Assembly (NCBI GenBank): GCA_033964015.1
Contig: CM066919.1
Span: 14,735,646-14,799,645 of the forward strand
Reading direction: 5' to 3'
DNA: 64,000 nt
Source of the DNA: Scolanthus callimorphus
Taxonomy: Eukaryota; Cnidaria; Anthozoa; Actiniaria; Edwardsiidae
Shown here: positions 12,339 through 23,972 of the stretch, piece by piece
How positions within the stretch are numbered: position 1 is the first letter of the stretch
Layout of the letters: each line of letters starts with the position of its first letter
Position numbers and translations under genes: made by a program
The notes under the pieces: generated by a model
What the model was told of the DNA's origin: nothing
Database searches by the model: none
Seen by the model: only the letters and a program-made list of their open reading frames with translations

Positions 12339-12912
12339 CCGGGGGGGGGGGGGGGACTTCCATATTTTGGGGCGGGGGTGCTCGTCGTACCTTTTAGGGT
12401 TTAAAATCAAGCCTCTGGTACCTTTTAAGGGGGAAAATTCGAAAACTTGCAATTTTTTCTAGATAGGTACCTGTTAGAGGTCCGTTCTAGAAAATCAAGC
12501 AAATCACACTTGCTGGTAGCCTGAATTTCAGACGTATTTTCCCTCGTAAAAAAATACGAGATAGAATCTATGATATCTCTTTTTTGTGCAAATTGAGGAC
12601 GAGATATCATAGGATTCAAGTATATTCAAAGCGTTCAGTCGGTAGATTCCGCCGAAAATAGCACTCAAAAAGACGATATCGCCCTCGTCGCTGCGCGACT
12701 CGTGCGATATCGCTTTTTTCGTGCTATTTTCTTAGCATCTAGCCTCCTGAAGCTTTGAATAATCCTATAAAATTACGAGGGAAAATACGTCTTGTTGGTA
12801 CCTTTTAGGGGTCAAAATCAACTAAGCGACGCCATTTTAGGTACCTTTTACGGGTAAAATCGAAAGTTCCCGACGACCACCCGCCCCAAAAAATATTGGA
12901 GTCCCCTCCGGG
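12339..12912. mobile_element. G/C-tipped MITE with 8-bp target duplication
   Basis: Ends are inverted: CCGGGGG...GACTTCCATATTTTGGGGCGG at the left and CCCCAAAAAATATTGGAGTC...CCGGG at the right. Both arms contain GGTACCTTTTA blocks and an ACGAGGGAAAATACGTC block. Flanked by TCCCTATA at 12331-12338 and 12913-12920. Internal low-complexity palindrome near 12660-12720. Same family as 62521-62785, and related to 21850-22263. Confidence 0.75.
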
Positions 12913-12920
12913 TCCCTATA

Positions 12921-13010
12921 GCGTTCCCTATAGCTTACGATCGGGTGCCACAAAGGCATATAAGACGATCATATAAGACGATCATATAAGCATATAAGAC
13001 GATAACCAAT
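12921..13010 (+). pseudogene. Continuation of the LINE fragment
   Basis: After the MITE the reading SLRSGATKAYKT resumes the LINE protein end. It is followed by short tandem pieces of CATATAAGACGAT at 12955-13008. Confidence 0.45.
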
Positions 13011-13189
13011 ACGAAAGGTTGTAGGTACTTGTTGTATAATTTAATATTTTTGTATAGTTGCCGCTGATATTTGTTGGACCTGGCAACTTATGTTCAGTCA
13101 CTAGACTGCAAGTTGACTCAATCTATATATTAATCCGTAAGGAAAATGGTGTCGACACTCGCTCCGCTTAGCCCTGAAGCTGTTCTGCC

Positions 13190-13715
13190 AAAAGAAGTTC
13201 GCAAATCCGAAGGGAAGGTGGAAATCTGGACCAGGGCGTATTTTTGTTGGAAAAGATTCGCCTCGGGCTAAGTTCTAATTCAAGCGATTTCTTAAGCGAG
13301 GGACAAAGCCGCCATCGCCGCCATGTTGAATTCTCCCACAGAAACTAAAAAAGAACTCGGTTCGCCCAGACGAAAGCACCATTGACATTGAAACCTAAAT
13401 GGTTCTCTTACAGATTACATACAGGAATGTGCAGGGATAATTCTAACTTGAAAGATTTGAGCTGAGAAAAATTTTCATTCAAGTTTCAACAAACGTACAC
13501 ACTACTTGCTTCCCTCCGAGCACGCGCTAAGTCCGCCGAATGTCATGAATAATATTCTCTCTAAGTATAAATCCTGACGGCTCTATCGCAAAACGAAGGA
13601 CACAATCCCGAAGAGAAGGAGGAAATCCTCCAGTGGGCATGTTTTTGATGGAAAAGATTCACTTTGGGCTAAGTTCTAATTCAAGCTATTTTTTAAGTGA
13701 GGGACAAAGCCGAAA
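13190..13715. repeat. Diverged tandem duplication
   Basis: Two copies of a ~120 bp block, 13190-13312 and 13580-13712, share GGAAAAGATTC, GGGCTAAGTTCTAATTCAAG and GAGGGACAAAGCCG in the same order, spaced about 390 bp apart. No coding potential was recognised. Confidence 0.6.
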
Positions 13716-14640
13716 AAATATAATAATGTAAACTAAAAAAAATTCTTAGTCCTTAGAACATTTTAACTGACCTGTTTCTTCTCTCCCCTCGCTGAGATAT
13801 CATAAAAACATACAACAATTCCGAAGTCAAATTAGGTTTCGATTTTCACGAGTTCTTTGACCGATTTGAGAGATGCGCGTGAGTTTGTCGCACCAAAACA
13901 GGGAGACCAGTGCAAAAAAAATCCTTTTGGGCTCACTTCATTTATTTCGGCATGTTGGGACGGGGTACTCATGCTGATGGGAGGTTATTAGTAAATGTAA
14001 ATCGAGCAGCATCCATATGGCCAATTTTGATTTTCTTTCCTTTTCAGTTTTTTTTAAACAGAAGAGAACACTTAAGTAAATAAATTCCCCCCTTACACTC
14101 CGTGAATTTTTCAAGGGCATCAGCTAGTAAATCATTATCATGTAATTAGAAATGTGGTTTTCACGCACAGAGTAAATTGAATTATCCAAATTCGTCAAAA
14201 TAGAATAGAAAATTCGTCAATAATAATTGGACATCTGTCCATTAAATTTTTTTTTGGTTGTCTCTGTTTGGAAATTGGCCGAACATAACTGAAATTGTTC
14301 GGACACTTGGCGATTTTGGTCGGACATTCTGCAGTAACTAGCAGCTCTATAACTGAACTGGAGTGAGTGAGAAGATAGCCCCAAACGACACCACAACTGC
14401 AGAGCATGGAGGAAGGCAAAAAAAAAGAACTTCAGGTCCAAAAACGAAAAGTTAAACAGCAACCTTGGCGTCATTAAACCGAGCATGCGAGTTTCGAAAG
14501 CAGCCATCCACATGGATGTTAGTCGAGCTCATGCCGACTAGAGCTATCAAGATTTGAATTTTTTACTTCGGCGGTTGTCCAATGCACGCAGTGTAACAAC
14601 AGCGCTTGGTTTAACTACACTGGAAGACAAGGGTTTTGTT
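13716..14640. other. No gene recognised
   Basis: AT-rich. Overlapping short ORFs on the - strand around 14195-14513 lack recognisable motifs. GTCGGACATTC / GTTCGGACACTTGG direct-repeat pieces at 14295-14330 are the only structure noted. Confidence 0.35.
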
Positions 14641-14649
14641 CAGCTATAT

Positions 14650-14930
14650 TCTCTCAACAAGTTGGAGAGGAGATAAGTTGAAGACGAGAGCTTTTGGCTT
14701 ATTTCCCTGATTATAAATGCAAGGGAAATTTAGTAAAAGACAAAGGATTCGTTTGTCTACTAAATTCCCTGCATATAGTAATGAGGGAAGTTTAGTAGAC
14801 AAAAGAATCCTTTGTCTTTTACTAAATTTCCCTGTGGTGATGTCACCAGAGGGAGATATAGACAAAGGATTCTTTGTCTACTGAATTTCCCTTGCATTTA
14901 TTATAGGGAATTAGCTAGTAAATGTCCCTA
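14650..14930. repeat. Cluster of alternating inverted repeats
   Basis: The block GACAAAGGATTC(G/T)TTTGTCTAC and its complement appear four times in alternating orientation, each joined to GGGAAATTTAGTA or TACTAAATTTCCC. The result is several stacked hairpins, e.g. 14728-14830 (AAATTTAGTAAAAGACAAAG against CTTTGTCTTTTACTAAATTT). It may be a head-to-head cluster of a small palindromic MITE. Confidence 0.65.
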
Positions 14931-15816
14931 AATGGAGAACAAAAGAAAGGCGATCATGGTATTACTGCTAGTAGGGCACTGGCTACATATCCAAAATACA
15001 CGAGTTTTCCTGAACTGTTTATTGTGTTGTGTTATGAAGTGGAGGCAAAATCAGAATGAATTAGAAGTTGGCAGCCATATTAGTTCGTGTTATTCAAATG
15101 AATTGTGCTATCCTACTGACGACATAGATATAGGTTGAGTGCTACAAGTACAGCATGCCTAAATGTGTGCGTTGGCAAAAAATATCCCTCCAATGCATTG
15201 AACACTTATTTGGACAGTTTACTGTTGTTGTATGTTTTCTGTGATTTCTGCTGGCATAAACAAAAAATTATAAGTTTATTAGAAAAATATAAAAAACATT
15301 TTTCTTTTTTCGAAATAACCTAAGTTAAATGATTCAAATAAAGTCGGTGAAGAGAGATCAGACCATTAAAACTACATACATTAGGCTGGAAAGCTGTACA
15401 GTCTATGTCATTCTTGACTTTCCAGACATCAGGAGCTCATGAATAACAAAGGAACCTCCTGAATTACAAAGATTCAAAATGGCTGCCATCGCACATATAT
15501 CTTTAGTATGTACGGAAATTACGACACAAGACGTAACCATTTTAAACACATTAATTATTTCTACAAGTATACAGAGTTTGATGTGTTTCTTCATAAGATT
15601 TCTAATTTTACAGGCTTCAAATTAGTTTAGAATTTTACAAAGAACATGTGAGCAACTTGTAACAAAAGTGCACGATATCAGAATGTTGTCCCATAGGCTC
15701 ATTTGTAACACCTGGTCTAAATCATACGTATGCTACTTTCCCAGTCTGCGTGAAGGGTGCTACAAAAACCACTTTCTAGCCTAGAACCTAGGCCTCTTTT
15801 AAGATCTGCTCCTAAT
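14931..15816. other. No gene recognised
   Basis: Short ORFs only. A fragment at 15430-15455 (GCTCATGAATAACAAAGGA) matches the inner arm ends of the foldback at 11107-11880, so a remnant of that family probably lies here. Confidence 0.35.
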
Positions 15817-16636
15817 CCCGGAGTAATCCTAATCGATGAAAATTGATCATGGATTGCCAATCAATAAATCGATATTAATCGATGAAATCAGTCAATTAAT
15901 ATCGATTGATATTTGCAATGATGATTAATCGATAGTCACATGTTGATATCTTAATTTCATCGATTTCCAGTGATTGACATCGAATTTCATACAACATACA
16001 TAACTTTATTTAAAATCGAATTCCAGAGTAGAAGTATAACACAGAAAACGATCACATAAAAGATGATAATGATGTATAAACAATATAATGAAAATTCATA
16101 ATTATATACGATGTGCAGTCATTTCAATGAAAAAGTTGTAGAGGCTTGAGCATTGACTTAAAAGTTGTAAAAGTGCAATCGCCTCTCAAGCGTTCCGGTA
16201 GGGAGTCCCAAGTTTTTGCAGCAAAATATTTAAGAGTGTAGCCCATAAGTTGCTTAGGAAGTTTAAGTACATTGCTGCCCCTAAGTGAATAGTTTGTTTT
16301 GCAGATAGCAAACAGGTCTTTCATGTATTGAGGGTATCTGTGATTGTGAAGACATTAAAAATAGTTCTTTGATTGGAAAGCAAGATGGTTCCAGATTTGT
16401 CCAGGACACACGTCCCTGATTGTCCAACAGTTCGTGATAGGGGCATTTTATAATTGTTGAAAATAAGTCTTACCGGTCCGCTTGTTAAGTGATTCCAGCT
16501 TCTCTGAGTTTCTCATTCCACAAAAGTGCCAGACACTTCAACAATTCAACGATTAACATTAACTAACCTATATGGCATAGCTAGTCACTTCCGCATGAAG
16601 ATTAGTTTCAGGCTTGTTTGTATTTACGTGTTATAT

Positions 16637-17022
16637 AATAAGCAATTATTGGATGAGGTTTTTGTGATTTCCAGAATAAACAATGTTGAGACAGGTGGAA
16701 TCAGGCGAGGCCGAGCCTGATTCCACTTGGCGAGACATTGTTTATTCTGGAAATCACAAAAACCGAATTCAATAATTGTTTTATTATACATTGATTCAGT
16801 AAAAATATTTTTTTTTTCTGTCAAGCGCCTTGTTAGATAGGAAAAAACATTCAAGTGATCTAGTCCCATTATGCATTGCGCACGTAGGATCAAGAATCAG
16901 CTAGCTGATTCTTCAAGAATCAGCATGCTGATTCTTGGAGACCATCAAAGTGCGTCATCCCAAAGTAAAGCGCTCGCATTTAGCAAATCAGAATCGAGAT
17001 AGTGAATACAATGTATAATAAT
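16637..17022. mobile_element. Palindromic MITE, copy 1
   Basis: A ~100 bp hairpin (GTGATTTCCAGAATAAACAA against TTGTTTATTCTGGAAATCAC) has a loop containing GGCGAGGCC. It is followed by GAATCAGC palindromes at 16898-16940 and ends AAATCAGAATCGAGATAGTG..ATGTATAATAA. Near-identical copies are at 17345 and 23190. Confidence 0.75.
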
Positions 17023-17344
17023 ATGCCTTATACAATGTATAACGCATATATATAACATGTTATGTTGTAAAAAGTTATTCCCTGAAGAAGTCTCCATTCA
17101 GACGAAACGCGTCGGAATTAAATGAAAGTTACTTTTACAACTTTACAAGTGTCACTCCTTGTGCTGCTCGTTAAGCCACCGTTAAAAAAACCATATTTGT
17201 TGTTAGATCATATTCAATGAAAATCGATGCTAATCGATGTTAATCAATAATGATACTATCATCAAGTGCCGATAAAAGGTCACAATTTGCTGTTCATCAA
17301 TAAACCATTGATTCCCAATATTAATCAATTGATTAGCATTGATT

Positions 17345-17713
17345 ATAAGCAATTATTGGATGAGTTTTTGTGATTTCCAGAATAAACAATGTTGAGACAG
17401 GTGGAATCAGGCGAGGCCGTGAGGCCGAGCCTGATTCCATTGGCGAGACATTGTTTATTCTGGAAATCACAAGAAACGAATTCAATAATTGTTTTATTAT
17501 ACATTGATTCAGTAAAAATACTTTTTTTTTCTGTCAAGCAATTTCTTTTACCCAAGCGCCTTAGTCCCATTATGCATTGCGCACGTAGGATCAAGAATCA
17601 GCTAGCTGATTCTTCAAGAATCAGCATGGAGACCCTCAAAGTGCGTGATTCCCAAAGTAAAGCGTGCGCTTTTAGCCAATCAGAATCGAGATAGTGAGTA
17701 CAATGTATAATAA
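17345..17713. mobile_element. Palindromic MITE, copy 2
   Basis: Same layout as the copy at 16637: inverted CCAGAATAAACAATGT stem, GAGGCCGTGAGGCC loop, GAATCAGCTAGCTGATTC palindrome, and CCAATCAGAATCGAGATAG near the right end. Confidence 0.75.
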
Positions 17714-17757
17714 TTATCGATTCTATCGGCTTTATCAATTAAGTTAATTACTCCGGG

Positions 17758-17915
17758 TCTTAAAGTGCTACTCAAGGCTGAAATTTTATGGCTTATTTTA
17801 TTGCACATTCAAAATAAAGAAGAATGCCGTTTATTTCACGTTCATAGCTCTTTTGGTTTCAGAGATATTGAAGATTTTTACTTATGCAAATTAGCAAGAC
17901 AAGGGCAAAAGAAGC
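17758..17915. repeat. Dispersed repeat, inverted partner at 23714-23894
   Basis: Shares AAAGTGCTACTCAAGGCT, the AGAGCTAT...AAATAA block and AAGATTTTTACTTATGCAAA with the complement of 23714-23894. Both copies lie next to a palindromic MITE, so they are probably parts of one larger element. Confidence 0.6.
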
Positions 17916-17931
17916 CAACAAGTGTTTTATA

Positions 17932-18045
17932 GCGGAGCCCCATAGCTACATGCAGGAGAAAAAGGAAACAAAACAAAAGTGTATGGCATCGACCGATTCT
18001 GTGATGGACTTCTGGTTCCGTGTGTCCGTCGTCGCACAGGCAACC
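17932..18045. mobile_element. Fragment of the TGACGTCA-array foldback family
   Basis: TAGCGGAGCCCCATAGCTAC, ATGCAGGAGAAAAAGGAA and GATTCTGTGATGGACTTC match the left ends of the copies at 55000 and 58555. The array itself is absent. Confidence 0.65.
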
Positions 18046-18234
18046 CACCAGTTTTGAGCGGGAAAATGAGCACGCGCGTGCTTGAATTTAGTTGGCGATG
18101 GTTGGCGATTTTTATTTGTAGGGATGTTTAGAGATTTGTTATATTCGTGTTTGAATTTTCGACAAGTGAAGGAAAAATATTTTCTTGTCCTTCATCAAAA
18201 ACTGAAACGTTTCTAAAGCAAGCTGTCAAATCAA

Positions 18235-19534
18235 CAGGGCCCGTGGTTTGATGCGCTGGTGCGGAAACGCATAATTTGGCTTTTCCGCATAATGCGCATA
18301 ATCGTCAAATCCCGCATAATCGCGCATAATTTCCCAAAATTTGTGAAAATCATTTACAAGGCATCATTACTTGGTGAATTTCAAACTTTCTTACATAGTT
18401 TTTCTCACAAAAGTGATACATTTCTTTTGAAATCATCTGTCCAACGTCAAAACAACTCAATAAAAATGAAAATAACAAGGCGTTCTGTGCTAATCGCGTT
18501 GCGGTGAAGAACTGATGACAAGAAATAAAACACGTTTGCGCTTTGGATATTTTGCAAAGTAAAAACAAGCGAGAGAGGACGCTACCGGCGATAAACACAG
18601 CCGACTTTGTGCAGTTCACATTGATCATAATCACATCACACTACGCTTTTTCACGGATCATATACACGACAGAAACATGGCTACTTCCAACGATTGCAGA
18701 TTGCTCTCGCGAACGGGGGATTAATTTGAGAATTACACGCAGAACGACAGCAAAGAAGCACGACGATGTTTTGTGATCACAAGAGATCGTAACGATACTG
18801 TAGCTCTGATAGTCTGCATGTAGCTCTCGTGACCGTTCAGTTCATTGTTTAATAGGAGCGCTGTTTAATAGGTAACGCTTTTTTTGTAAGAAAGTAATAA
18901 GCTTTATTACAAGTGAAACACACGTCTAAGGCCCGTTCACACGGCGCGATCTTAGTTGCGATTTGAGGTGCGATTTTTACGGCGATTGTCGGCGTCATAT
19001 CGCGCTGTGTGAACGGCTGGCGATTTGGCTCTGCGATATTTGTCAGTTTGTTGCGATCTGAAGAGATCGCACCCGCATCGCAATGGAATTTGAACATGTT
19101 CAAAACGCCTGCAACGTCGCGGCGACATCGCAAGTGAAATCGCCATAAGATCGCCGGCCGTTCACACCGCGCGATATGACATCGCCATGGGATCGCCACA
19201 GAAATCGCACCTCAGATCGCAGCTGAAATCGCGCCGTGTGAACGACCCTAACGTCTACCTGAAAGAAACGTAGCGTCATTACGTTAGTAAAGCGAAGCGA
19301 AAGCATTTAATAAAGCATTTTATAAACAATTAAGAGTGTTGAAATCAAATAGCAGCTTTATCCATGTAACAAAACTGCTGAAAAGAGCAAAATACGTTAC
19401 GGCACTAGGAAAAATATTGCGCAATCCCGCATAATTTCGTATTTTTAGCGCATAATTTCGTATTTTTAGCGCATAATTTCAGAAAAAATTCCGCATAATT
19501 TCAGTAAAAATCCCGCCTCAAACCACGGGCCCTG
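18235..19534. mobile_element. CAGGG-ended (hAT-like) non-autonomous transposon
   Basis: Ends CAGGGCCCGTGGTTTGA (18235) and TCAAACCACGGGCCCTG (to 19534) are inverted. Flanked by the 6-bp duplication AATCAA (18229-18234 and 19535-19540). The subterminal regions carry many GCATAATTTC / CCGCATAAT words (18270-18330, 19420-19510), which look like repeated transposase-binding motifs. No transposase ORF. It contains a nested MITE at 18930-19248. CAGGG tips are typical of hAT; 6 bp rather than 8 bp is unusual. Confidence 0.8.
18930..19248. mobile_element. Harbinger-like MITE nested in the hAT-like element
   Basis: Ends GGCCCGTTCACACGGCGCGAT and ATCGCGCCGTGTGAACGACCC are inverted. Flanked by TAA at 18927-18929 and 19249-19251. 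Internal GCGATNNNNTCGC words give strong secondary structure. The 3-bp TWA duplication and GGSCC tips fit PIF/Harbinger. Confidence 0.8.
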
Positions 19535-19588
19535 AATCAAGGTATTTTAGACTAAAAGTCTACAGCAATGAAGCGGAGACAGATAATA

Positions 19589-19935
19589 TGTCGATGAACA
19601 CGGTTGTTTCACAAGGGAAAAGAAGCGAAGTTATGAGGGACGGAGAATGGAGGGGAAATACAGCAGGGAATGACATGTCGGAAGACAAATGCGACCGCAT
19701 GATCGAGAGAGAACGGGAAATTAATGTTCTCAGCAAGAAGATGGAGGTAGCCCTAGCCAAAATGTCGAAACCTGAGATGATTTAAAAAGGCAAAGACCAA
19801 AACTAACGAAAAAGCATCTAGAACATGTCTCTGAGTCTCAGAAGGAAAGATAGAAGGACAGCGCCAGATAATCGGAGAGGGAAGGTCAAAACTCGGAAGA
19901 CTGTCGTCGTGAAAAGAAGAAAAAAACATTCTCAA
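19589..19935 (+). pseudogene. Charged, exon-like block with splice donor
   Basis: Two overlapping frames are open: one of 65 codons from 19588 with a helical stretch (MIEREREINVLSKKMEVALA), and one from ATG 19825 (MSLSLRRKDRRTAPDNRR, then TRKTVVVKRRKNILK) ending at the donor AAG|GTAGGT at 19936. The coiled-coil-like text continues past the first stop in other frames, so the block looks frame-shifted. No family recognised. It may be the 5' exon of the gene whose last exon is at 23973, but the phases do not prove it. Confidence 0.25.
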
Positions 19936-21849
19936 GGTAGGTCCTTGCCACGTTTAAATTGACCGTAGTTTTAGCTTAAAAAAGTTTTACCCTTTCAAAA
20001 GTATAAAAGTGACATTCGACAACTATCGCAAATTTTTCATTCACGTTTTTTTGCGCCCCGGCGGATCGCTACGCTACTTGGAAAATGACGGAAAGTTCAT
20101 TGTGTTTACTGTTTATTTGAGGATTCCAAGTGAAATACCATCGCATTTTTAAGTGATTTTCAATTTGACAACGATTCTACAGTACTTCCGTTGCCATAGC
20201 TATGTGGTATTTAAAGTTTGGGAGAATTTATGATTTAAGCTTATTTGCTTGCAAAGGAAGCCATCTTGAATTGAACGTGGTCGAACTTGGAAAAAACTAT
20301 GCAATGCAATCTCCAAACGCATCTTGTAGTTCCCAAGATATTTTTCTGGTTATGATAGGGTGTGCTTCACGGTGTATTCCGCATAAAACAGGCAAGTGGA
20401 GATTTTAATCATTAGATTACTTTGTTCACTGTCGGAAGGCACGAACATTTTCAAATCATCTCGGGGATACCAAATTAAAATACCGTGTGAAAGTATCCGT
20501 ATCCTCACTAATGCAAAGACCTTTTCTAAGTGAAAAATAGACAAACAAACAACCTAGTACCAGTGATCCATTTGAAAATCGAGTAACAATTGTAAAAAAA
20601 TTCTTGGAACAAAATAATTTACATCATAGTGTAGACTTCTTTCATACTGTTTTTGATAGTATCTAAAAGAATTCATTTCTTACAACACCAAACAATCGAA
20701 AATGAATCCTGAATTTGTCCAAACCCATACAATTTATATAGGTTGACAAGCGACATGAAATGACCAACAGCCAGCATCATTCCTTCACAACTTTGAAAAA
20801 ATATTTCTTAGGTTTCCTTGGAAAATTCTTCTCGGTGTTATCGCCAATTCTTTATTTTATCAAGAACTTTAGAAAAGTGCTACAAACAAGGAAATTGGTT
20901 TTGTAATACTCCATCTAAGTTTCCACTTTGTGACCAAAAATTACTCGATTTCTTGGTGGATTTCCTCTTAATCACTTTTTCCCCTGTACATGAATCAGAT
21001 TGAAATGCATTTGCCATTGTTGGGCAACATGGGCAATCTGTTTACCTCCCTCTAGGGCGATCAAACAGAAACATGGTAAGAGGGAGTGATAAAAATGCAA
21101 CCCATTGTCAATGCACTTTTCAAAGTGGCAAATCTGAAAGACTGAATGTTGTTCATCCTTGATTTTATGTTTTGATCATTTTTATGGCTTAAGGGACTTC
21201 AGTATGTTCTGTTACTAAAATGTATTATAATATCCATGCCATATGCGTTGATAAATTAGACTGGAAAAAAGAAGATCAATGTTTAAGTTTCATCAGGCTT
21301 ATCGGTGACACCTATTCTGTTTTAATTTCAGTGATAAAGCAGCAGCCAGGGAGATGGCTCTTGGACAGGCCATGGCATAAGGCAAACACTAATTTAACTT
21401 GATATTAACATAATTGTATTACACGGATGGCAGAACAGATTTTGAAGTAAGGGGGTGGGCAGCAATAAGACAGAAAAGTTGAAAATCTGCTGAAAATTAA
21501 AGGGCTTCTTGAAGCCCCCTCCCCTCTTCCGTCCATGTGTTATGATTACTAAAATACTTGTCACTTGTCAAGACAGAATCAATTTAATGCATTTGCAGTG
21601 CTATTATTATTATTTGAGATTTTAAAGGATAAACAATGCTGCCAGAAGGTACTTGCTAAGGGAGTGTTCATTATTTATGGTTGTGGGGGACCCCCCACCA
21701 GGAGGAGGCAACCCCCTCTCCCCATGCTATGCCATCATCAATAATAAGCTCTTCCTTACAGTGGTTTCTCTCCCTCACTTGTTGTCAGCCAAAGAGAGGA
21801 GGAAACCAGGGTACCCCACATCTGCAGGGGACTTCAAAAGGTACAACCC
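19936..21849. other. Gene-poor; one exon-like stretch at 21332-21380
   Basis: After TTTAATTTCAG at 21331 a short frame reads SDKAAAREMALGQAMA and stops at 21378, which resembles a terminal exon. Otherwise only short ORFs. C/G-rich blocks at 21505-21525 and 21680-21720 (+). Confidence 0.3.
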
Positions 21850-22263
21850 CCCGGGGGACTCCCTATATTCGAATGCTAGGGTTGACCGTCATATTGTATA
21901 GGGTTGAAATTGGCAATCTGATATTTCTTAGGGGTTCTAAAATAAAAAACGGTATGGTAAGAAAAAATACTGGTATTTTTTAGGGGGTTCTCACACAAAA
22001 AAGGTACATAGGTACAAAATATTTGAAAGAATGATCTAGTGTATTTGAAACTCGAGAGGATACATTTGATGTATATCAAATGTATATCAAATGCGGCCAG
22101 AATAACATTTAATCTGTCAACATTATTGGTATTTTTTTTAGGGTATTTCCAGACTGAGGGGTATTTTTAGGGTGGAAATGTTTTCCAACCAGGTATTTTT
22201 TTAGGGTCAAAATTCGAGTTTCCCAACATCCCTAGCATTTTAACCTTAGAGTCCCTCCCTGGG
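21850..22263. mobile_element. G/C-tipped MITE with 8-bp target duplication
   Basis: Left end CCCGGGGGACTCCCTATATT with ATGCTAGGG; right end complementary (CCCTAGCATTTTAACC... AGAGTCCCTCCCTGGG). Flanked by TACAACCC at 21842-21849 and 22264-22271. Inside are repeated TTTTTTAGGGT / GGTATTTTTTAGGG pieces on both arms. Related in tip and duplication length to 12339-12912 and 62521-62785. Confidence 0.75.
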
Positions 22264-23189
22264 TACAACCCTCTCCTTGCATTGGTATGTGTTATGTTCC
22301 AAGTCCTTCAAGAAAACTATGTAGCATGAATTTAAGATGTAATACATGAGTATTGTTATAACAAAGGTAGTTTTAAATGGACAATTAATTCATGGAAAGC
22401 AACAATATGTACATGTAAAAGTGTGGTGTGACCCCCCCCCCCCCCCCCTCCCTGAAATGCTCACAAATGAGAATGGCCCTCCCCTTACAGTGCTTTAGAT
22501 CTAGGATGCCCCTCCCCTTTGAGGCCTCAACCCATCCCTCCCCCCCCCAAAAAAAAAATGTCCTTTTTCAGTGGAATTTCAATAAATTTGCAAAGAAGGT
22601 ATGAGTAGAAAGACCAAAATTAGCAGCCACCTATTCTCCTCTGCACATAACATGGTTATAATCATGGTTATAATCATGGTTGGTATCTGTATTTTCTGGA
22701 ATGACACATTTTATTAAAAATACACTGCTCATGTAATAAAATGTACATATATTGTGATTTCAATTAAAAAAACTCATGACAAATAATTCCTTTTTTCTTT
22801 ATATTGCACTTGTTCTTTGTTAGAAGCATTCCATTGGGAAGGGTTAGTACCCTATTTTTTTTCTGAAAGAGGTTCTTTGTCTTACTTCCACAGGCCATGC
22901 CTATTTTTTTTTTTTGGGGGGGGGAGGATAGTTAGATTCACTTAAAACTTGGTAATAACAAAAAAAGGACCAAAACCACACCCTCTGACATGTTTATTAC
23001 TGTTTCCATGGTAATGCTATTGACACTAGGGCTGTCTGTTTAAAAAATAGGAAAAATCTGAAACTTATACACCTACAAGTGAAGTACTACAATACTTTGC
23101 CAAAATACTCTGGGTTGTGTTGACAAACAAATCAGGAAGTTTCGAAGACTTTCACAACTTAGGGAATATTTCACAGATTTTACCTATTT
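22264..23189. other. Low-complexity and simple-repeat spacer
   Basis: A C run of about 17 nt lies at 22432-22449, further C/A runs at 22540-22558, and a short tandem CATGGTTATAAT array at 22650-22683. No gene recognised. Confidence 0.45.
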
Positions 23190-23588
23190 TAAGCAATTAT
23201 TGGATGAGGTTTTTGTGATCTCCAGAATAAACAATGTCGAGACAGGTGGAATCAGGCGAGGCCGTGAGGCCGAGCCTGATTCCACTTGGCGAGATATTGT
23301 TTATTCTGGAGATCACAAAAACCGAATTCAATAATTGTTTTATTATACATTGATTCAGTAGAAATACTTTTATTTCTGTCAAGCAATTTATTTTGAACAA
23401 GCGCCTTGTTAAAATAGGGAAAGCGCTCTAGTCCCATGATGCATTGCGCGCGTATCAAGAATCAGCTAGCTGATTCTTGAAGAATCAGCATGCTGATTCT
23501 TGGAGACCCTCAAAGTGCGTGATTCCCAAAGTAAAGCGCGCGCTCTTAGCCAATCAGAATCGATATAGTGAGTACAATGTATAATAAT
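23190..23588. mobile_element. Palindromic MITE, copy 3
   Basis: Same family as 16637 and 17345: stem CCAGAATAAACAATGTCGAG with its complement, the GAGGCCGTGAGGCCGAGCC loop, GAATCAGC palindromes at 23458-23502 and CCAATCAGAATCGATATAG at the right end. Confidence 0.75.
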
Positions 23589-23713
23589 TCCAGGAATCAC
23601 TTCTTTAGCCAAACGTGTTACCATGGAAACACTAATTAGCATATGGATGTATGAGGTCTTGGTTCTTCTTTGTTATTACCAAGTTTGAAGTGAATCTAAT
23701 TATCCCTAGCAGA

Positions 23714-23894
23714 ATGGCCTCTTTGCCCTTGTCTTGTTGTGACGTCATTTTTTGCTAATTTGCATAAGTAAAAATCTTGAATATCTCTGTAACCAAAAGA
23801 GCTATGAACGCGAAATAAGCGACATTCTTCCTTATGTTTAATGTGCAATCAAATAAGTCATTAAAATTTTAGCCTTGAGTAGCACTTTAATACT
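23714..23894. repeat. Inverted copy of the 17758-17915 repeat
   Basis: Contains TTTGCATAAGTAAAAATCTT, the CCAAAAGAGCTATGAACG block and AGCCTTGAGTAGCACTTTAA, complementary to 17758-17915. Confidence 0.6.
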
Positions 23895-23972
23895 CTTGGA
23901 AAAATTAAATTCCGCCTGATACTCAGGTTCCCTGCTAGCACAGGCCTCTTGGCTTTTTTCTCTGCATTTCAG

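Larger units (their letters stand above)
15817..17758. mobile_element. ATCGAT-rich element with nested MITEs
   Basis: The left end CCCGGAGTAATCCTAATCGAT (15817) and the right end AATTACTCCGGG (about 17745-17756) are inverted. ATCGATT/AATCGAT words crowd both flanks (15830-15970 and 17205-17345). Two copies of a palindromic MITE sit inside (16637-17022 and 17345-17713). No transposase was seen. Confidence 0.5.

Noticed and set aside
21332..21380. Last exon joining the 19825-19935 block
   Set aside because: The first block ends in phase 0, while the readable frame at 21332 needs phase 2, so the junction would create an immediate stop.
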